The notes under the pieces: generated by a model
Database searches by the model: none
The model's input: only the letters and a program-made list of their open reading frames with translations
What the model was told of the DNA's origin: nothing
Part shown: piece by piece, positions 1 through 12,055 of the stretch
How the letters are laid out: each line of letters starts with the position of its first letter
How positions within the stretch are numbered: the stretch's first letter is position 1
Origin: Protula sp. h YS-2021
Lineage: Eukaryota; Annelida; Polychaeta; Sabellida; Serpulidae
Assembly: GCA_949752745.1 (NCBI GenBank)
Contig: OX457031.1
Coordinates: 2,705,741 to 2,769,740, forward strand
Direction of reading: 5' to 3'
DNA: 64,000 bases
Program-made: the position numbers and the translations under genes

Positions 1-1500
1 TGAAAATTATCAGCTCTATTATCTTTGTAATGAAAATTGGAGCATTACTGCGAAATTGTACAAACTGTTATCTGTTGCATGTGAAACCACAGATGGGGCT
101 ATAAGCGGATTCGTACTTTGAATATTGAAGAAACATTCTTGCGTTTTGACTGAATTTGTGGGGATAAAGGTGTAAAGAAATGATAGAAACACTGGCAAAG
201 AGAATCCAAACTCCATTTTCTGGAAACATATTCACATGTTGGGCATAAAAGGTGCAGAATAATATGTCCAATACCTTCTTAAAACATGTGATGGCTTTTT
301 AAATTTGAAATGTGTATGGTGATAAAAAAATAGAATTTTGAAGTTTTTCCTCATCATTTCTTTACTTTTCCCGCAACCCTAAAAAAAATTGCGGTCGCAA
401 CTCATCCATCGGAAAAGTCAGAAAGAACGAATTAGCTTATTGTAAAGAAAAATGAAACAAGTCTTGCACTTTTGAATATTTTCTCTCCTGTATACTACTT
501 TGTAGCTAAGGTTTGCTGTCTCTAATAGCAAACCGTGTTGCATTATGTGGCTTGTATTTCTAAAACGCAATCATGCCTGTATATTACACTTGGAAATTTT
601 CATTTCCTACAATTTATTGAATTCATGTGATTGGGAAATGATTTCTTTTTTGTCGCAATAACCTTGTCACGCGAGCTCCTCTGAGACGGTTAGCATATCT
701 AAACGGTCATTGTAATTTGGCCATTCAAGCCAACATGTAAGACTATACAGGCTATTAGTGCGCATTATAAATGAGTAAATGATATGAATATTTGGCTTAG
801 CAGTTATCTAAATTTTGTGGTTTATTTATCTATTTTTGATTGATTGATTGATTTATTTATTATTCTTTGTTTTCGAAAGGGGTTAAAATGCATTTCTAAA
901 TGCGCATTCTATGCTTCTTTTGTTCCTTATGTTTTGTCATTTTGGCTTTCCTCAACTGCCCAAAAATAATAAAAAAGTGTTGTTGTACGGGAAGAGTGAT
1001 TTGTCTGTTTCTTACAATAATGTTACAATTTGTTATCTCGTTAAAAGGGGAAGTCTAGATGGCAAAATGTCGGGTATGGCAAAATTTGCTGGCTACATTT
1101 CTTTGCGACATCGATTTTTTGACGTCTGCACAAATCGTCGATATTTACTCAACGCTGCATTAAAATCTTTAATCAAGCGCCAGAAGAAGTTAGGTTTTCG
1201 ACATCGAAAAGCTATATCTAAAGAGAGCTTTTATCCAATGCATATTGAAGACGTCAAGCAGACGGTTATATATAGTCGCGATCAATCATAACCAAATTAC
1301 AACAAGATTTAGTGTTCCAAAAACGTTTTTTCTTGTCGAGCACAATCAGCGTCTACACCGCTTTCTTATCCAATTCATACTAAACGTTGTATCGGAGACC
1401 TTGATCTCAGGTCGGTACCTATCATAAACAATTTACAGCCCTATTTAACGCTGCGATTTTACCGGGTTACTGACGCAACCTCAAATTGTCAATGTCAGAA
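1..1500. other. Non-coding, no gene recognised
   Basis: AT-rich sequence with only short open frames. A 126-codon plus-strand frame at 911-1291 has no recognisable motif, no clear splice context and biased AT-rich codons, so I do not call it a gene. Confidence 0.5.
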
Positions 1501-1510
1501 TGCTTATTGG

Positions 1511-1512
<2 letters not shown>

Positions 1513-1549
<37 letters not shown>

Positions 1550-1560
1550 ATTATTATTAT
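1513..1560. repeat. (ATT)n microsatellite
   Basis: About 14 ATT units, slightly interrupted. It lies just beyond the 3' end of the minus-strand LINE remnant, where CR1/L2-type LINEs often carry a short microsatellite tail, so it may be the tail of that insertion. Confidence 0.8.
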
Positions 1561-1666
1561 GTTGAATTCTTATAGAGCTACTAACCAAATTTTGCTCTAA
1601 GGGCTGAATTACAATATACACCCAAAATAAAGAAATATGCAATAATAAAACATAAAACGAAAACAA

Positions 1667-2446
1667 TTAACAATAAGCTTCTACAAACAAAAACGCCTTA
1701 AGTTGCTTTTTAAAAACAGTGTTTTTGGGTGCACACCTAAGAGAAATAGGAATCATTGCCAAAAAAAGAGGAGCACAGTTGGCAAAAGCTCTTATCCCGT
1801 ACTTGCTATTAGTTCTATATTCCACCAGTAAACATTTATCTGATAATCGCAGACGGAGACCAGGTTTGTAATTGAGTAGAAGATATGATATATAGCTAGA
1901 ACTAGAATTACTGAGTGCCTTAAACGTCTTTACTAAAATTTTAAAATGAATTCTTTTCTCTACTACAATGTAGTTATTTAAGGATGCAGAAATGTAGCCA
2001 AATGTTTTAATTTGTAGAATAATTCTAGCTGCCATATTCTGCATAAGATGAAGTCTATGTATTTGATACTTAGATACTCTAAAAAGTATTCCATTACAAA
2101 GTTTAACCGGGATGTAAAAAATGAGTTAATGAGCGATTCCGCTGCCCTGTGGGATAGAATTGATATTTTACCTATGCGTTTTAAATAAAATACCAGGAAC
2201 TAATTTTCCTGTTGATAAAAGGAACCATTGAGGGCCAATAGTAAAAAAATACCCAAGATTTGTCACAGTTTCAGATAAATTAACCACATGTTCTCCGGCA
2301 CGAATGGTTAAGGGGCTAATGGATTTAAGCTGATGCAGGGATCCAGTGAGCAAAACTTCAATTTTATTATCATTTAGATTTAACAGATTTGCTGTCACCC
2401 AGTTCTTTAGATGTAATATGCACTCCTTAGCGTTGTTCGCTGACAT
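1667..2446 (-). pseudogene. CR1/L2-like LINE reverse transcriptase remnant (C-terminal part)
   Basis: Two minus-strand frames, 2446-2168 and 2044-1667, resemble consecutive pieces of the C-terminal region of CR1/L2-clade non-LTR ORF2 proteins. The first contains a segment like SANNAKECILHLKNW followed by LNLNDNKIEVLLTGS; the second contains EKRIHFKILVKTFKALS and LRLSDKCLLVEYRT, the typical post-RT region. The catalytic core and endonuclease are absent and the frame is broken between 2168 and 2044, so this is a dead 5'-truncated copy. Clade assignment is by resemblance only. Confidence 0.8.
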
Positions 2447-2449
2447 TAG

Positions 2450-3220
2450 TCCAAAGGCATATAGAATGTCAAAGTTTGTTACGCAGTTTTTTTATGCAAT
2501 TGGCAATTTGGTATGACTTTTAACAGAATTTTGAATAATGCTAAAATTTTAAATATTCAAAATCGTATTTTTATGGTACCAAGTGTAATTTTAGCTGATC
2601 AGTAGCTAAAGTGGTCTAGTTCTTAAGAAGTTAACATTGTATCCTGTATCTGTTACTATCTATTCATACACAAATTCGCACTTTGGAATGAAAAGAAAAA
2701 TTCTGACATTTCAAATGTGACAGGTTGCTTTCAACGTATCATGGAATTATAGAAAAAGGCTTAAATTAATACAACCATACTCACAAATAGATTAAAAACA
2801 TGAGGAATAGTAAAATCATTTTTAAAAAGTAAAATATTTTTCTTAATCTTATAGAAGATTGAATTTCCAGGCGAATGTATGCGAAGAAAATCAGATTTTT
2901 ATTATTTTCCTTGTCATGTATTTGTGTTTTAGCCTAACAACCTTTGCAGTCAAATCACAGACGCCATCGAAAATCGTCTCATAATAATCAAGTCATACTT
3001 CTTCAAAAGCTTTTCTGTTAGAAGCTCAAATAGCCTGGGACATTATAAAGGCATTTAAAATGCTAACTAAGTATTATCTTAACTGTTTGGTTTTCAATTT
3101 AAAAAAATAAGACAGCTAGGTCACAGAAATCACTTAATATTTTAAGCTGCTTCTGTTTCTTAATTCACTTTTATTAAATATGAGAGAACATTATGTTTTA
3201 ATGCTCTCTTTTATTTAACT
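2450..3220. other. Non-coding spacer
   Basis: AT-rich spacer between the LINE remnant and the repeat downstream of the three-exon cysteine-rich gene. I see no conserved coding or RNA element here. Confidence 0.5.
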
Positions 3221-3224
3221 ATTT

Positions 3225-3545
3225 GAGTTTTTCGTCTTTAGTCCACATATGTTCTCATTAAGCGAGAGTATATGTGCAGTACATACATGAATGGCACATG
3301 AGTCAAGTGTGCTTTTAGCGTTCGTTTTATTTGACGTGTTTCCTTTTTTCGCTTTTAGCAAAAGCAATATTTTATAATTTATATGAGAGTGCATGTGCTG
3401 CATAAACATGAATCAAGAATGAATCAAGTGTGCTTTTAACGTTTGTTTATTTGAATTATTTCCTTTATTCGCTTTTAGCAAATGTATTATTTTATCGCTT
3501 AAACGAGAATGTATGTGCAGCATAAGCAGGCGTGATGCCAGTCCC
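3225..3545. repeat. 121-bp tandem repeat copying the end of a coding exon
   Basis: The stretch around GAGAATGTATGTGCAG recurs at about 3263, 3384 and 3505, spacing 121 bp. The copy at 3505 is the real 3' end of exon 3 of the minus-strand cysteine-rich gene, covering its last codons and stop; the other two are decayed copies downstream of the gene. The repeat therefore arose by duplication of the exon end plus 3' flank. Confidence 0.75.
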
Positions 3546-5614
3546 CTCTATCAGGGCAGTATGAAGGATTGTCACAGTTTTCCCTGTTGTCTGAACCACA
3601 AATTCCAGCCATACCTAAAATAAAAACATATCTTTAATATATGGAAACTTTTAAAAGGTTTGTTTTAGAAAAAAGCTAAGCATTAAAAATAATAAAAATG
3701 CTAAAAAATAAAAATACTAATGAAATTTATAATCTGTTTTTATTTGTGGTATATGCTTATCTATCATTTTCCAAAGCACTGGGGGGTTTGAGCATGAGTT
3801 GCGTTTCCTTTTTGAAATCAATGTTATCTCACTTGATTCAGATAATTTTACTCGACAAATTAATATCAATTCTGTTCTTTCTTTTGTTCACATCTTGCAG
3901 ATTATCGGGAAATACGGTACCTTGCATAGTCTATTCTCACAGATAGACACAAAAATATTAATATTTTTTCAATTGCTCGAATAATCTGACCTTCGTCACT
4001 TGTACACTGCAAGTAGTCACCCTTTGATGCACATTGCCATAAGCAATACTGACGTTGTAATCCCTAAATATGCACAAACATGTTATATTACGTCTTATGT
4101 CATGCAAGTGCTTTGAAGTTTTGTCTTTCAACGCTTTGTTTGCAATTAACGATTAAATTATTTACTGGTGCCAGAAAGTAAATTTGTTAACCGGCATCAT
4201 TTTCAAAATAAGTAGCATAATTATTAACGACAAACATTTTATATTTTAAAAAACTATATGTAGTACAAAATAAACTAGAGCGGTTTCAAATAAACGGTTT
4301 CTCTATGGAGCAACGATATATACACTTCAAGTTTATCGTCCTGAAATGTTAAAAATGCAGGATATTTCATTGAACTTCAGAGATATCAATACCTTCATGC
4401 AAAATTTCACATAATATTTTTAAAAATTTTACATAATATTTTTTAAAAATTATTGGAAAAGGTGACTTTACAGCAAAACAGATTTTCTAATTGGCAAGAA
4501 AATGCCAATTGCCAAAATTATGAATATAAAATGCGTCCTTCCATCACCTATTTAATCATATTTATTAGAACTGGATACAGAATGAATGCAAAATAACACC
4601 CAAGTAAAGTTTATAGTGCACAGACGGCAAACAGAGCCCAGACTTTTGGTATATATCTAGAGGAAGCATAACCCAACGAAAACCCAACGGAATACGTAGC
4701 AAACACCACTAACTTCACTTTTAGTCATACTGATTAAACGTGTAATTTAATTTTGATTAAATTATGAAGAAAAAGCTACTCTATTTACATCTCGTTCAAC
4801 CCCTTTTTAGTACAGAAATACAAACAATTCTAACCGCCATGCATTGTCCTCTTAGCTGAGTCACTGTACATGTGCTCTACGCATATGCTATTACAGTATT
4901 GAGCACTGTGATTCAGCCGCTCAACCTGAACAGGTGGGTACATTTAGGTACCTGTAGGTATTCTTTAGGTGTAAATTCACTCATAGTTGCTGAAAGTTAA
5001 ACAGGCGCTTTATGATGCCATGTGCTGGGCTGTTTGGGGCAGGAGAATTAGAGGTGGCTAATATAATTATAAATTGTATTTTCATGTCTCGTATTTATTC
5101 TTCAAAGCCATTGGTACCATAAATAAAAAAATATCCATGATGCTACTTGCAAAAAAGTAATCTTATAACGTCTTTCGTCCTAAACCTGTTTATGATTTTT
5201 TTTTAAATATTCATGACACCGTGATTATGACGTCATATGTCAACCATTTCTGGTGTAAATTACAATTATATGGTGAACAAGTGCAAGTGTTCTAAGTATC
5301 GTTCTTCTAGTTCAAGTCATTTTAGAGGAAATGTGTGGAAAGCGCAAGAAAAATAAAATTAAGTAAAACTTCTACAGTTCTTTGTAGTGCAACTCCCAAA
5401 ATCCAAGTGTACAAAATCATATCATAATTGTACACTTAGCAAACTTCATCCATTGATTTTATGAACTATGTTGTATTTGATTAATGATTTCATTGAAAAG
5501 TCTAACACTTAGCACACAAAATTTATAAATAGTTACCATTTGCATCAACTCTTGTGACATTACCACTCCCACAAATAATAACAAAACTGCTAGTTTCATA
5601 ACTCCAGTCTTCAT
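3499..5614 (-). CDS. Small secreted cysteine-rich peptide, three exons
   Basis: Assembled from three exons: 5614-5537 (26 codons), 4063-3991 and 3614-3499, 88 codons in all. Exon 1 encodes MKTGVMKLAVLLLFVGVVMS, a classic signal peptide. The remaining 62 residues carry cysteines at positions 7, 11, 20, 30, 38, 44, 54, 56 and 57 of the mature part and end in a CLCC motif. Splice sites are ATG|GTAACT, TTTAG|GGA, GAAG|GTCAGA and TTTTAG|GTATGG, with phases 0 and 1 that keep the frame. The plus-strand gene at 6516-8716 is a paralogue with the same cysteine spacing and identical length of this part. The architecture is that of a secreted disulfide-rich effector, antimicrobial or mucus peptide; the actual function is unknown. 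Sequence just before the ATG (TTTTAG|ATG) looks like an acceptor, so a 5' untranslated exon is likely. Confidence 0.78.
3991..4063 (-). CDS. Exon 2 of the three-exon cysteine-rich peptide gene
   Basis: 73 bases, phase 0 in and phase 1 out, bounded by TTTAG| and |GTCAGA. It encodes the first three cysteines in the arrangement C-x3-C-x8-C. The match to the single uninterrupted exon of the neighbouring paralogue (aromatic residues and GDY/GDF before the third cysteine) supports it. Confidence 0.78.
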
Positions 5615-6515
5615 CTAAAATGCAAATATGAGAATTTTAAGTTAATTGCAGCATTTAAATATACTTAATATTCAGAAACTCCAATCCAATTATTGCATTT
5701 TACGTTATAACCTGTTTTTCAATGTCATTTGTTTGCGAGGCTCTTCACAAATGCAAAATGCGAGGTGGATGGTAAAATAATACAACAATATGAGCTTTGG
5801 ATTAATGCGAAAAATCTCTACCGCAATTTGTAGCACTGGTAGCACAATGATGGAAGTGAGCGTGTAGAGGGCAAGTAGTCTACCAGTGTTATTTTTCCTT
5901 TGTACGAATACTGACAATTATAAAATAAATACAAAAAATCTGGTTTCACCTTGTGTCCACTGTGAGGAGTATCTACCCCTCAAAATAATTCTGTTTTCTT
6001 TGTGCGCTTACTTGCAATCATGAAACAAACATAATAAATCTTGTCTCACCTTGTGTATCTACTAATTCTATAAAAATATACAGTGAGGATGAAAGTACTG
6101 TATATTCTCAAATGTAATACTCCCACTAACAAAGGAGTCTAACTCATTATGTCAAGATAACCTTTCCATATCTTGTCCAAGGTTTATCAGTGATTATAAT
6201 TCTTATGCAGTCATTATTCTCACGATTGCGTTATCTGATACAACAGAAAGGCGCAGTAAAAGTCTATATTTTCCATATTGCAAGGCTTGATACGAACAAC
6301 TTGAATCTGATAATTATTTCATTAATGAGGGGTCTTAAAACGTGGACAGTATGGAATAGAACACTTTAATTTTTAAGTAGTAACATACTAAGTGTTCTTC
6401 ATTTTTAGCATCTTATTTTTGATGCAATCATCTAAGTGATTGCAAAAATCTGTTCCTCTCTTGTATGATGAAATAACAATGTTGTATTCTTATTTAGTTT
6501 GACAGGGAAAGAAGT
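5615..6515. promoter_or_regulatory. Shared upstream region of two divergent cysteine-rich peptide genes
   Basis: About 900 bp separate the two start codons, so the genes are head to head. On the minus strand a TATA-like stretch lies near 6070-6085, and two diverged copies of a sequence ending ACACAAG|GTGAGA or ACACAAG|GTGAAA (ending near 6050 and 5950) look like alternative non-coding first exons. On the plus strand TTATTTAG near 6497 looks like an acceptor just ahead of ATG 6516, so this gene may also have a 5' untranslated exon. These are inferences from splice-like motifs. Confidence 0.4.
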
Positions 6516-7776
6516 ATGCAGTACCTTGTAGGAATTTTGTTATGTGTATTGATAAGCCAGGTAGCGACAGCGCCTGTTGAAAAGGTATTGATTAAAGTCA
6601 AAGATCGTTTCTTTGTTTCGCAAAAAATTAACAAGTATGGTTTTCATTTACTGATGTTAAAAGAGAAAAATTGCATCAATAATTTGTCAGATATTTGACA
6701 CAGATCTGACATTACTTTCGCAAAACTGACACTAGCTGTGTGGGTAGTTAATGTTAAATTAAAGTGGCGTTATGATTTAAACATAAATTTGCAAAAAGGG
6801 ACAAATTTGTATTTTAAGCAAAAAATCCTGATAATATACTTATAAGTTTTACAAATACCATTTTCAATGAGATGAAAGAACTATTCCCCGACAACAAAAA
6901 TAAATAGATTGGATTCCAGGATTTTTCATCAGTAATTTGCATATGCAAATTATACACAGATGCCCATGTAACATGTCACTAATTGATTTGGTTTAAACAA
7001 GGCATATTTGTGCTGTCTGTTGTTATGGATGTACGCCTCGTGGTGATTAGAAATGGGCAAATCGATATCCACATAACCAATATAATTTTATAAAAAAATT
7101 ATCAACTAACTAATATTTTAGGATCTGTTAATTTCCCCATATTAAAATACATTTTGAATCTGAGTCAACATGTCCATATGAATAGAATCCAGAAACTTTG
7201 AATGATCTGATCAGATCTCTAATGAGATGGGTTCTTTGTCAACACTTGAGAAAATGTATCTTATATAGCAGGTTGTGAAATAGTCTAATAAGGACAATAA
7301 AGCATGGCTATTAAATATATTTGCAGTAAATTATCTGTAACGTACGCTGTTGTGGTGACCATTAGGTCAGTTGGTTAGAGCATTGGTCCAATAATCCACA
7401 GTTTCCTGGTTCCAGAGGTAGTAAGCAGGGGAATGAATGCCGCTCCGTTTGCCTCGGTTAGGAAAACTCAATGGTTCAAATCAGTTGTTACAAAATTCTA
7501 AATTATCCACAATTGATTTTTGTGCAAGACCTTTAAAATATAAATCGTGACTGGATTGTGTTATGGGGTATGGATGAGGTGCTTTACGCTTTTATTTCCA
7601 GGCTTGTCATAATTGCCATAAACATATTGTCAAAAAATTTTAGCCCTATTTAGCACAGTTTAAAAAATATATATTTATTTACATTCATATTAGTTGTATC
7701 TCGCAAAATTTCTGTGAAGAGGGTTACTTTTTATAAGCGTTTACCATACCTTCTCTCTCCTTCATACACATACTCA

Positions 7777-7822
<46 letters not shown>

Positions 7823-8716
7823 TACTCTCTTTCCCTTTCTCTTTCTTTCTCTCTCATTTTTGTATCTCTCTCTTTCTCTCATTCTCTCTTTCCCCTTCTA
7901 TTCTTTCTTTTTCTGTCTTTTCTCTCTCTATCTTTCTCTCACTCCCAGTCTGTCCTCTTCTTTCTTTCTCTCTCATTTTACTCTCTCTTTCTTTCTCTCA
8001 TTCTCTCTTTCCCCTTCTATTCTTTCTCTTTCTGTCTTTTCTCTCTCTATCCTATTATCTATCCCCCTCTCTCTCCTCTTCTTTCTTTCTCATTTTTTTC
8101 TCTCCCCTTTCTCTCATTTTCTGTTTCCTCTTGTATTCTTTCTCTTTCCGTCTTTTCTCTCTCTACCCCCCTCTCGCTCCTCTCTTAAGTTCTTTCTTTC
8201 TCTCTCGTTTTGTCTCTCTTTTTCTTTCTCTCATTCTCTCATTCCCTTCTAATCTTTCTCTTTCTGTCTTTTTGTCTTTCTATTTTTCTCTCTCCCCTCT
8301 CTCTCCTCTTCTTTCTTTCTCTCTCATTTTTTTCTCTCTATTTCCGTCATTCTCTCTCTCCTCTTCTTTCTTTCTCTATCAAATTTTCTCTCTTTTGCTC
8401 TCTTTTTCTCATTCTTTATTTTCTCTTCTATTCTTTCTCTCTCATTTTTTTCTCTCTCTCTTTCATTCTCTCTCTCCACTTCTTTATTTCTCTCTGTATA
8501 TCTCTTAAAATCTGTGTATTGTTTTAGAGCTGGCATGGAGAATGCTACTGGCTGTGTGGTGGATCCGGTGACTTTTTGACATGTGAACCAGGAGAAGTGG
8601 CCACAGGAGAATGTGGATCTGGCGGCACATTTTCCAACTGCAAAGACAGGACAGGGTGCGAGGGCCTCTTTGGAAACATACATGCTGTGAAATGTTGTAC
8701 AGTTGTGTCTGAATAA
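6516..8716 (+). CDS. Small secreted cysteine-rich peptide, two exons
   Basis: Exon 1 (6516-6584) encodes 23 residues beginning MQYLVGILLCVLISQVATA, a signal peptide. Exon 2 (8528-8716) adds 62 residues and the stop. The junction AAG|GTATTG ... TTTTAG|AGC is phase 0. The mature part has cysteines at exon-2 positions 6, 10, 19, 29, 38, 44, 56 and 57, with CGSG after the fourth and a final CC, closely matching the minus-strand paralogue at 5614-3499. Here the cysteine-rich part is one exon, while the paralogue has a phase-1 intron between the third and fourth cysteines, so an intron was gained or lost after duplication. AATAAA occurs at 8712 (overlapping the stop) and 8725. Function unknown; a secreted defensive or mucosal peptide is plausible, and a venom-type role cannot be excluded. 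Confidence 0.78.
7350..7450 (+). mobile_element. Possible tRNA-derived SINE fragment
   Basis: Within the intron of the two-exon cysteine-rich gene, TAGGTCAGTTGGTTAGAGC resembles a tRNA D-arm and A box, and about 35 bases on GGTTCCAGAGG is a poor B box. The rest is not tRNA-like. A decayed SINE head is the simplest reading. Confidence 0.35.
7779..8510. repeat. CT-rich low-complexity tract in an intron
   Basis: About 730 bp of (CT)n with TTTCTT interruptions and longer-period internal repeats (blocks containing CTCATTCTCTCTTTCCCCTT recur). It ends just upstream of the exon-2 acceptor and supplies a very long pyrimidine tract. Long open frames of Ser/Leu/Phe here are artefacts of the repeat. 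Confidence 0.9.
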
Positions 8717-8739
8717 ATCGAGTTAATAAAATGGATAGA

Positions 8740-10430
8740 GTTATTTTATTATTAATTATAGCTACAGCTCGCCTTTAAGAGCAAGTTATTGTTCTAATAC
8801 ATTCTAATCATTCAAACGCTTTAGTGAGGATTTCAACAATCAAAAGTCAAAGAGAACGAAGTCTTGATCGGTATAATATTTTAATAATCGTACATTATTA
8901 AAATCGTACTGAGAACATTTTTCCGGAAACAGTTTCAGGTGTCAATAAAAATAAATCACAAAATAAATTAAAATTCGCTTGATTACATAAACGACAGCGT
9001 GTTTTTGCAACAATAATATGCAAAAATAATAGTCAATCTTTAGATCTTTACAGCTTTTAGAAAAGGAGTTCTATGGGACAATGGTACCAACAAGCCTTCG
9101 AGCTGCTTCAAATTGTAATAAATAAACTCGCAGTGCTGTTTCGTTTGTTTCCTCATAGTTATATCTGTTTTATATTAAACGAAAATTTGCTGAAAGTCAC
9201 CTCATTATTTTCTGTGTTGTTTGACTACTTTTTATGGCATTAAATAAAGCTTTCATTCTTTCTTACTGATATTATTTGAAGTATTTTGTTGTGAAAAGAA
9301 TATTTACAGGTGCATATACTCATGTTTCTTATCGATTATACATTATTTGCAGCTTTAAAATAAAAAACTACTCCTTAATTCACTTCGGATCTCGAAAATA
9401 AAATAATACAAGAAAATTAATGAAATATTTTAGTTTATTAAAAAGAGATAATCTAGTGGTAAATATCTGTATTGGTCGGTAACTATCTGCAGAACGCAAG
9501 ATTCCTTGTATTTGCAAGCCAGTTTGTGAAAGCTATCCACAGTATATTTTAAATTGAAACGTGTTTTAAAGATCTGTCTTTTTAGGGATTTTAAGATCAT
9601 TGGTCCCCATTTTCAGCGAAAAAGTTGAATGCTTTATTTTACTCCAGTTTTTTTGTAGATTTTCCATAGTAATATCTCATCATATGACTCTCATTGGGAT
9701 TATTGTTTCGGATTTGTTTTCCATGTTACTGTATATCCTTGCTAAATTAATGTTTTATGTGCTGTTTTGTAAAATTTAATTTATAACTTGCTTACTTTTA
9801 TGCTTATCCTCTAAAATCTGGAGACCTGTTTTGCGTAAATCCGAAAATTGTAAATCCCCTTATTTTGAAAGCTAGTTAAGGTTTTTACCACAAACACTTA
9901 AAGATGTTTACGATTCAAGATTTTTTATCTTCCTATCGAAAGGATATAAGTTGTTTGCGGGAGGTTTTTTTCTTTCCTTGTTTTTTTTTTTGTCAGATTG
10001 TCGACAAAATTACTGGTATAAAAATGTGCTAGGTCAAAACAAAGAAGTGGAAGTTAGTTTTCCACCGAAATACATAATTTAATTGTGCAACGCAATAAGG
10101 CCTTGATTTAATTAGGAAATGTAAAACAACTAAGCACGCAAGCTATGTAACTTACTGCCTAATTAAGCCCAAAGAATTACTGCAAAACCAAAGAAAGAAT
10201 ATATTAGAATTGAAATTGAAAAAAATCATGGCTGTATAAAATACGGAAAACTTTGAAAAATATAGGCCTGCGATCAAAAAGAAAGACTTCAGGTTCAAAA
10301 ATTGGCCTTAAAAATGAAAAATCTAAAATTGTTTTGCTTAAAAAGTGATTATGCTGTAAACAAATTCAACGATTTCTAAAAAGCTAAAATAACGACCTTT
10401 CAATATTGTAGCGGTTGACAGTTTTCATGA
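8740..10430. other. Non-coding spacer
   Basis: AT-rich DNA between the cysteine-rich gene and the second LINE remnant. I see no coding exon, tRNA or structured repeat. Confidence 0.5.
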
Positions 10431-11590
10431 AAAGACGCGTGTTGAGTAAGATTTATTCAGTTTTTCCATCATGTCCAAAAATGATATTTTCAAAATGCTA
10501 GCAACCTTAAATATTACCAAAGCGACAGGTTGTGATAAATAGCCAGATAAATTTGTAACAGATAGCGCACCTGAGATAGCATCTCCGTTTACTTACATAA
10601 TAAATCTATCGCTGATGCCAAGTACTGTACCCAATGATTTTAATATCGCTCGTGTTATACTGCTGTTTAAAAAAGGTGACAGAAATTTTGAAGATAATTA
10701 TAAAACTGTTTCTATTCTTCCTGTGGTCTTAAAAATTTTAGAAAGAGTCGTATATGGTTAGCTCAATAGTTATTTCATAAAATGACATTATCTAACAATT
10801 TCAAGTAGGTTTTCAACCTAAGTTTTCAATTACAACCTGTTTAACGCATTTGGCCGATGTTATTAAGTTGAATTATGACAAAAGCTTTTATACAGGTGTC
10901 GTCTTAATCGATTTACAAAAAGCATTTGATACTGTCGACCATAAAATTCTCCTGTGTAAGCTTAAAGCAATAAGTGCAAATGAATGTACTCTTTCTTGAT
11001 TTCGATCTTGCCTAAGTACTACAGCGCAGTTTGTTAACATAAATTGTATTTATTCCTCTCATGGTGAACGTAACTTGTGGTGTTCTTTCAGGATCGGTAT
11101 TAAGCTTACTACTTTTTATTTATGTAAATGATATGGTTGATGCAGTTGATTGTCATTTATTTTCGTAGGCCGACGATTCCTCTCTTTTTGTTTCTAGTGA
11201 AAATATTGCCGATATAGAGTTAAAGCTGCCAACAAAGCCCAAATCTCTAAGAATATAGTTAGAGGAAAACAAATTGTCTTGCACCTAATTAAAACTGGGA
11301 GTGTTCTAGTGTTCTTTTTGCTAGTAAACAGAAGATAAAAAAACATGTCAAATTTAAATATCAAAGGCAACACTGTATCAACAGAATCTAAAGCCACGGT
11401 CAAATACCTAGGCTAAGTATTAGATTAAGATCTGTTAGGTAAAATCATAAGTGAAAATGTTATTACAAAGGTCAATCCAGGCTTAAAGTTTTTGTACAGA
11501 AAACAAAATTTATTCCGAACCAAGGAGCGAAAAATGTTTTGTTCCACTCTTTTGCAACCCTTATTTGACTATGCTTCAATATTATGGTAC

Positions 11591-11777
11591 TGTCGTGAAG
11601 TTGGTATCTATAATGTGTGTTGTGAAAATGAATATATACAAACATGTAACTACATGTTCATTTGTGCTTGGCTGTTTCCATGAGTTGCAGCTTTTGGCTT
11701 AGTGGTTAGCACGCTCGCTTATGAAGCGAAAGGTTCCCAGTTCGAGCCCCGCTTGCGACTCACATATTTTCACAACA
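11591..11777 (+). repeat. 5' LTR of the TRIM-like element
   Basis: 187 bp, TG...CA ends, identical to the 3' copy. It contains a hairpin (AACATGTA/TACATGTT) near 11640-11660 and the tRNA-like unit at 11682-11761, followed by TTTT. Confidence 0.78.
11682..11761 (+). tRNA. tRNA-like Pol III unit in the 5' LTR
   Basis: A box TGGCTTAGTGG (11695-11705) and B box GTTCGAGCC (11740-11748) match the Pol III consensus. The ends GAGTTGC and GCGACTC pair over 7 bp, and a TTTT terminator follows at 11767-11770. The anticodon-like loop TTATGAA would present AUG. The D and T stems pair poorly, so this is tRNA-like rather than a functional tRNA gene. Confidence 0.6.
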
Positions 11778-12055
11778 TTGGTACCAGAAGTGTACGAGTA
11801 CGTTCCTGTCGCGGTTGTATGGTAGATATTCGTGCAACGATAAAGCGGGTGCGAGTGGCAAGAAGGGCACGTGTGAAAATTGGAGCAAAGTAGCCACGTG
11901 CGGCTGTGGGTGGCCCAAAGAGAAAAAGACGGGAGAAAATATGGAAATTCGTACGATGTTCAAACACTGTAGTGTTACACTGATACGAATGGAAAGAAGG
12001 GCATGTGAAAAGCCACGTGCGGCTATGGGTGGTGAAAAAACACAACAGGGAAGAA

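Noticed and set aside
7714..8508. 264-codon Ser/Leu/Phe frame
   Set aside because: Pure consequence of the CT-rich tract in an intron.
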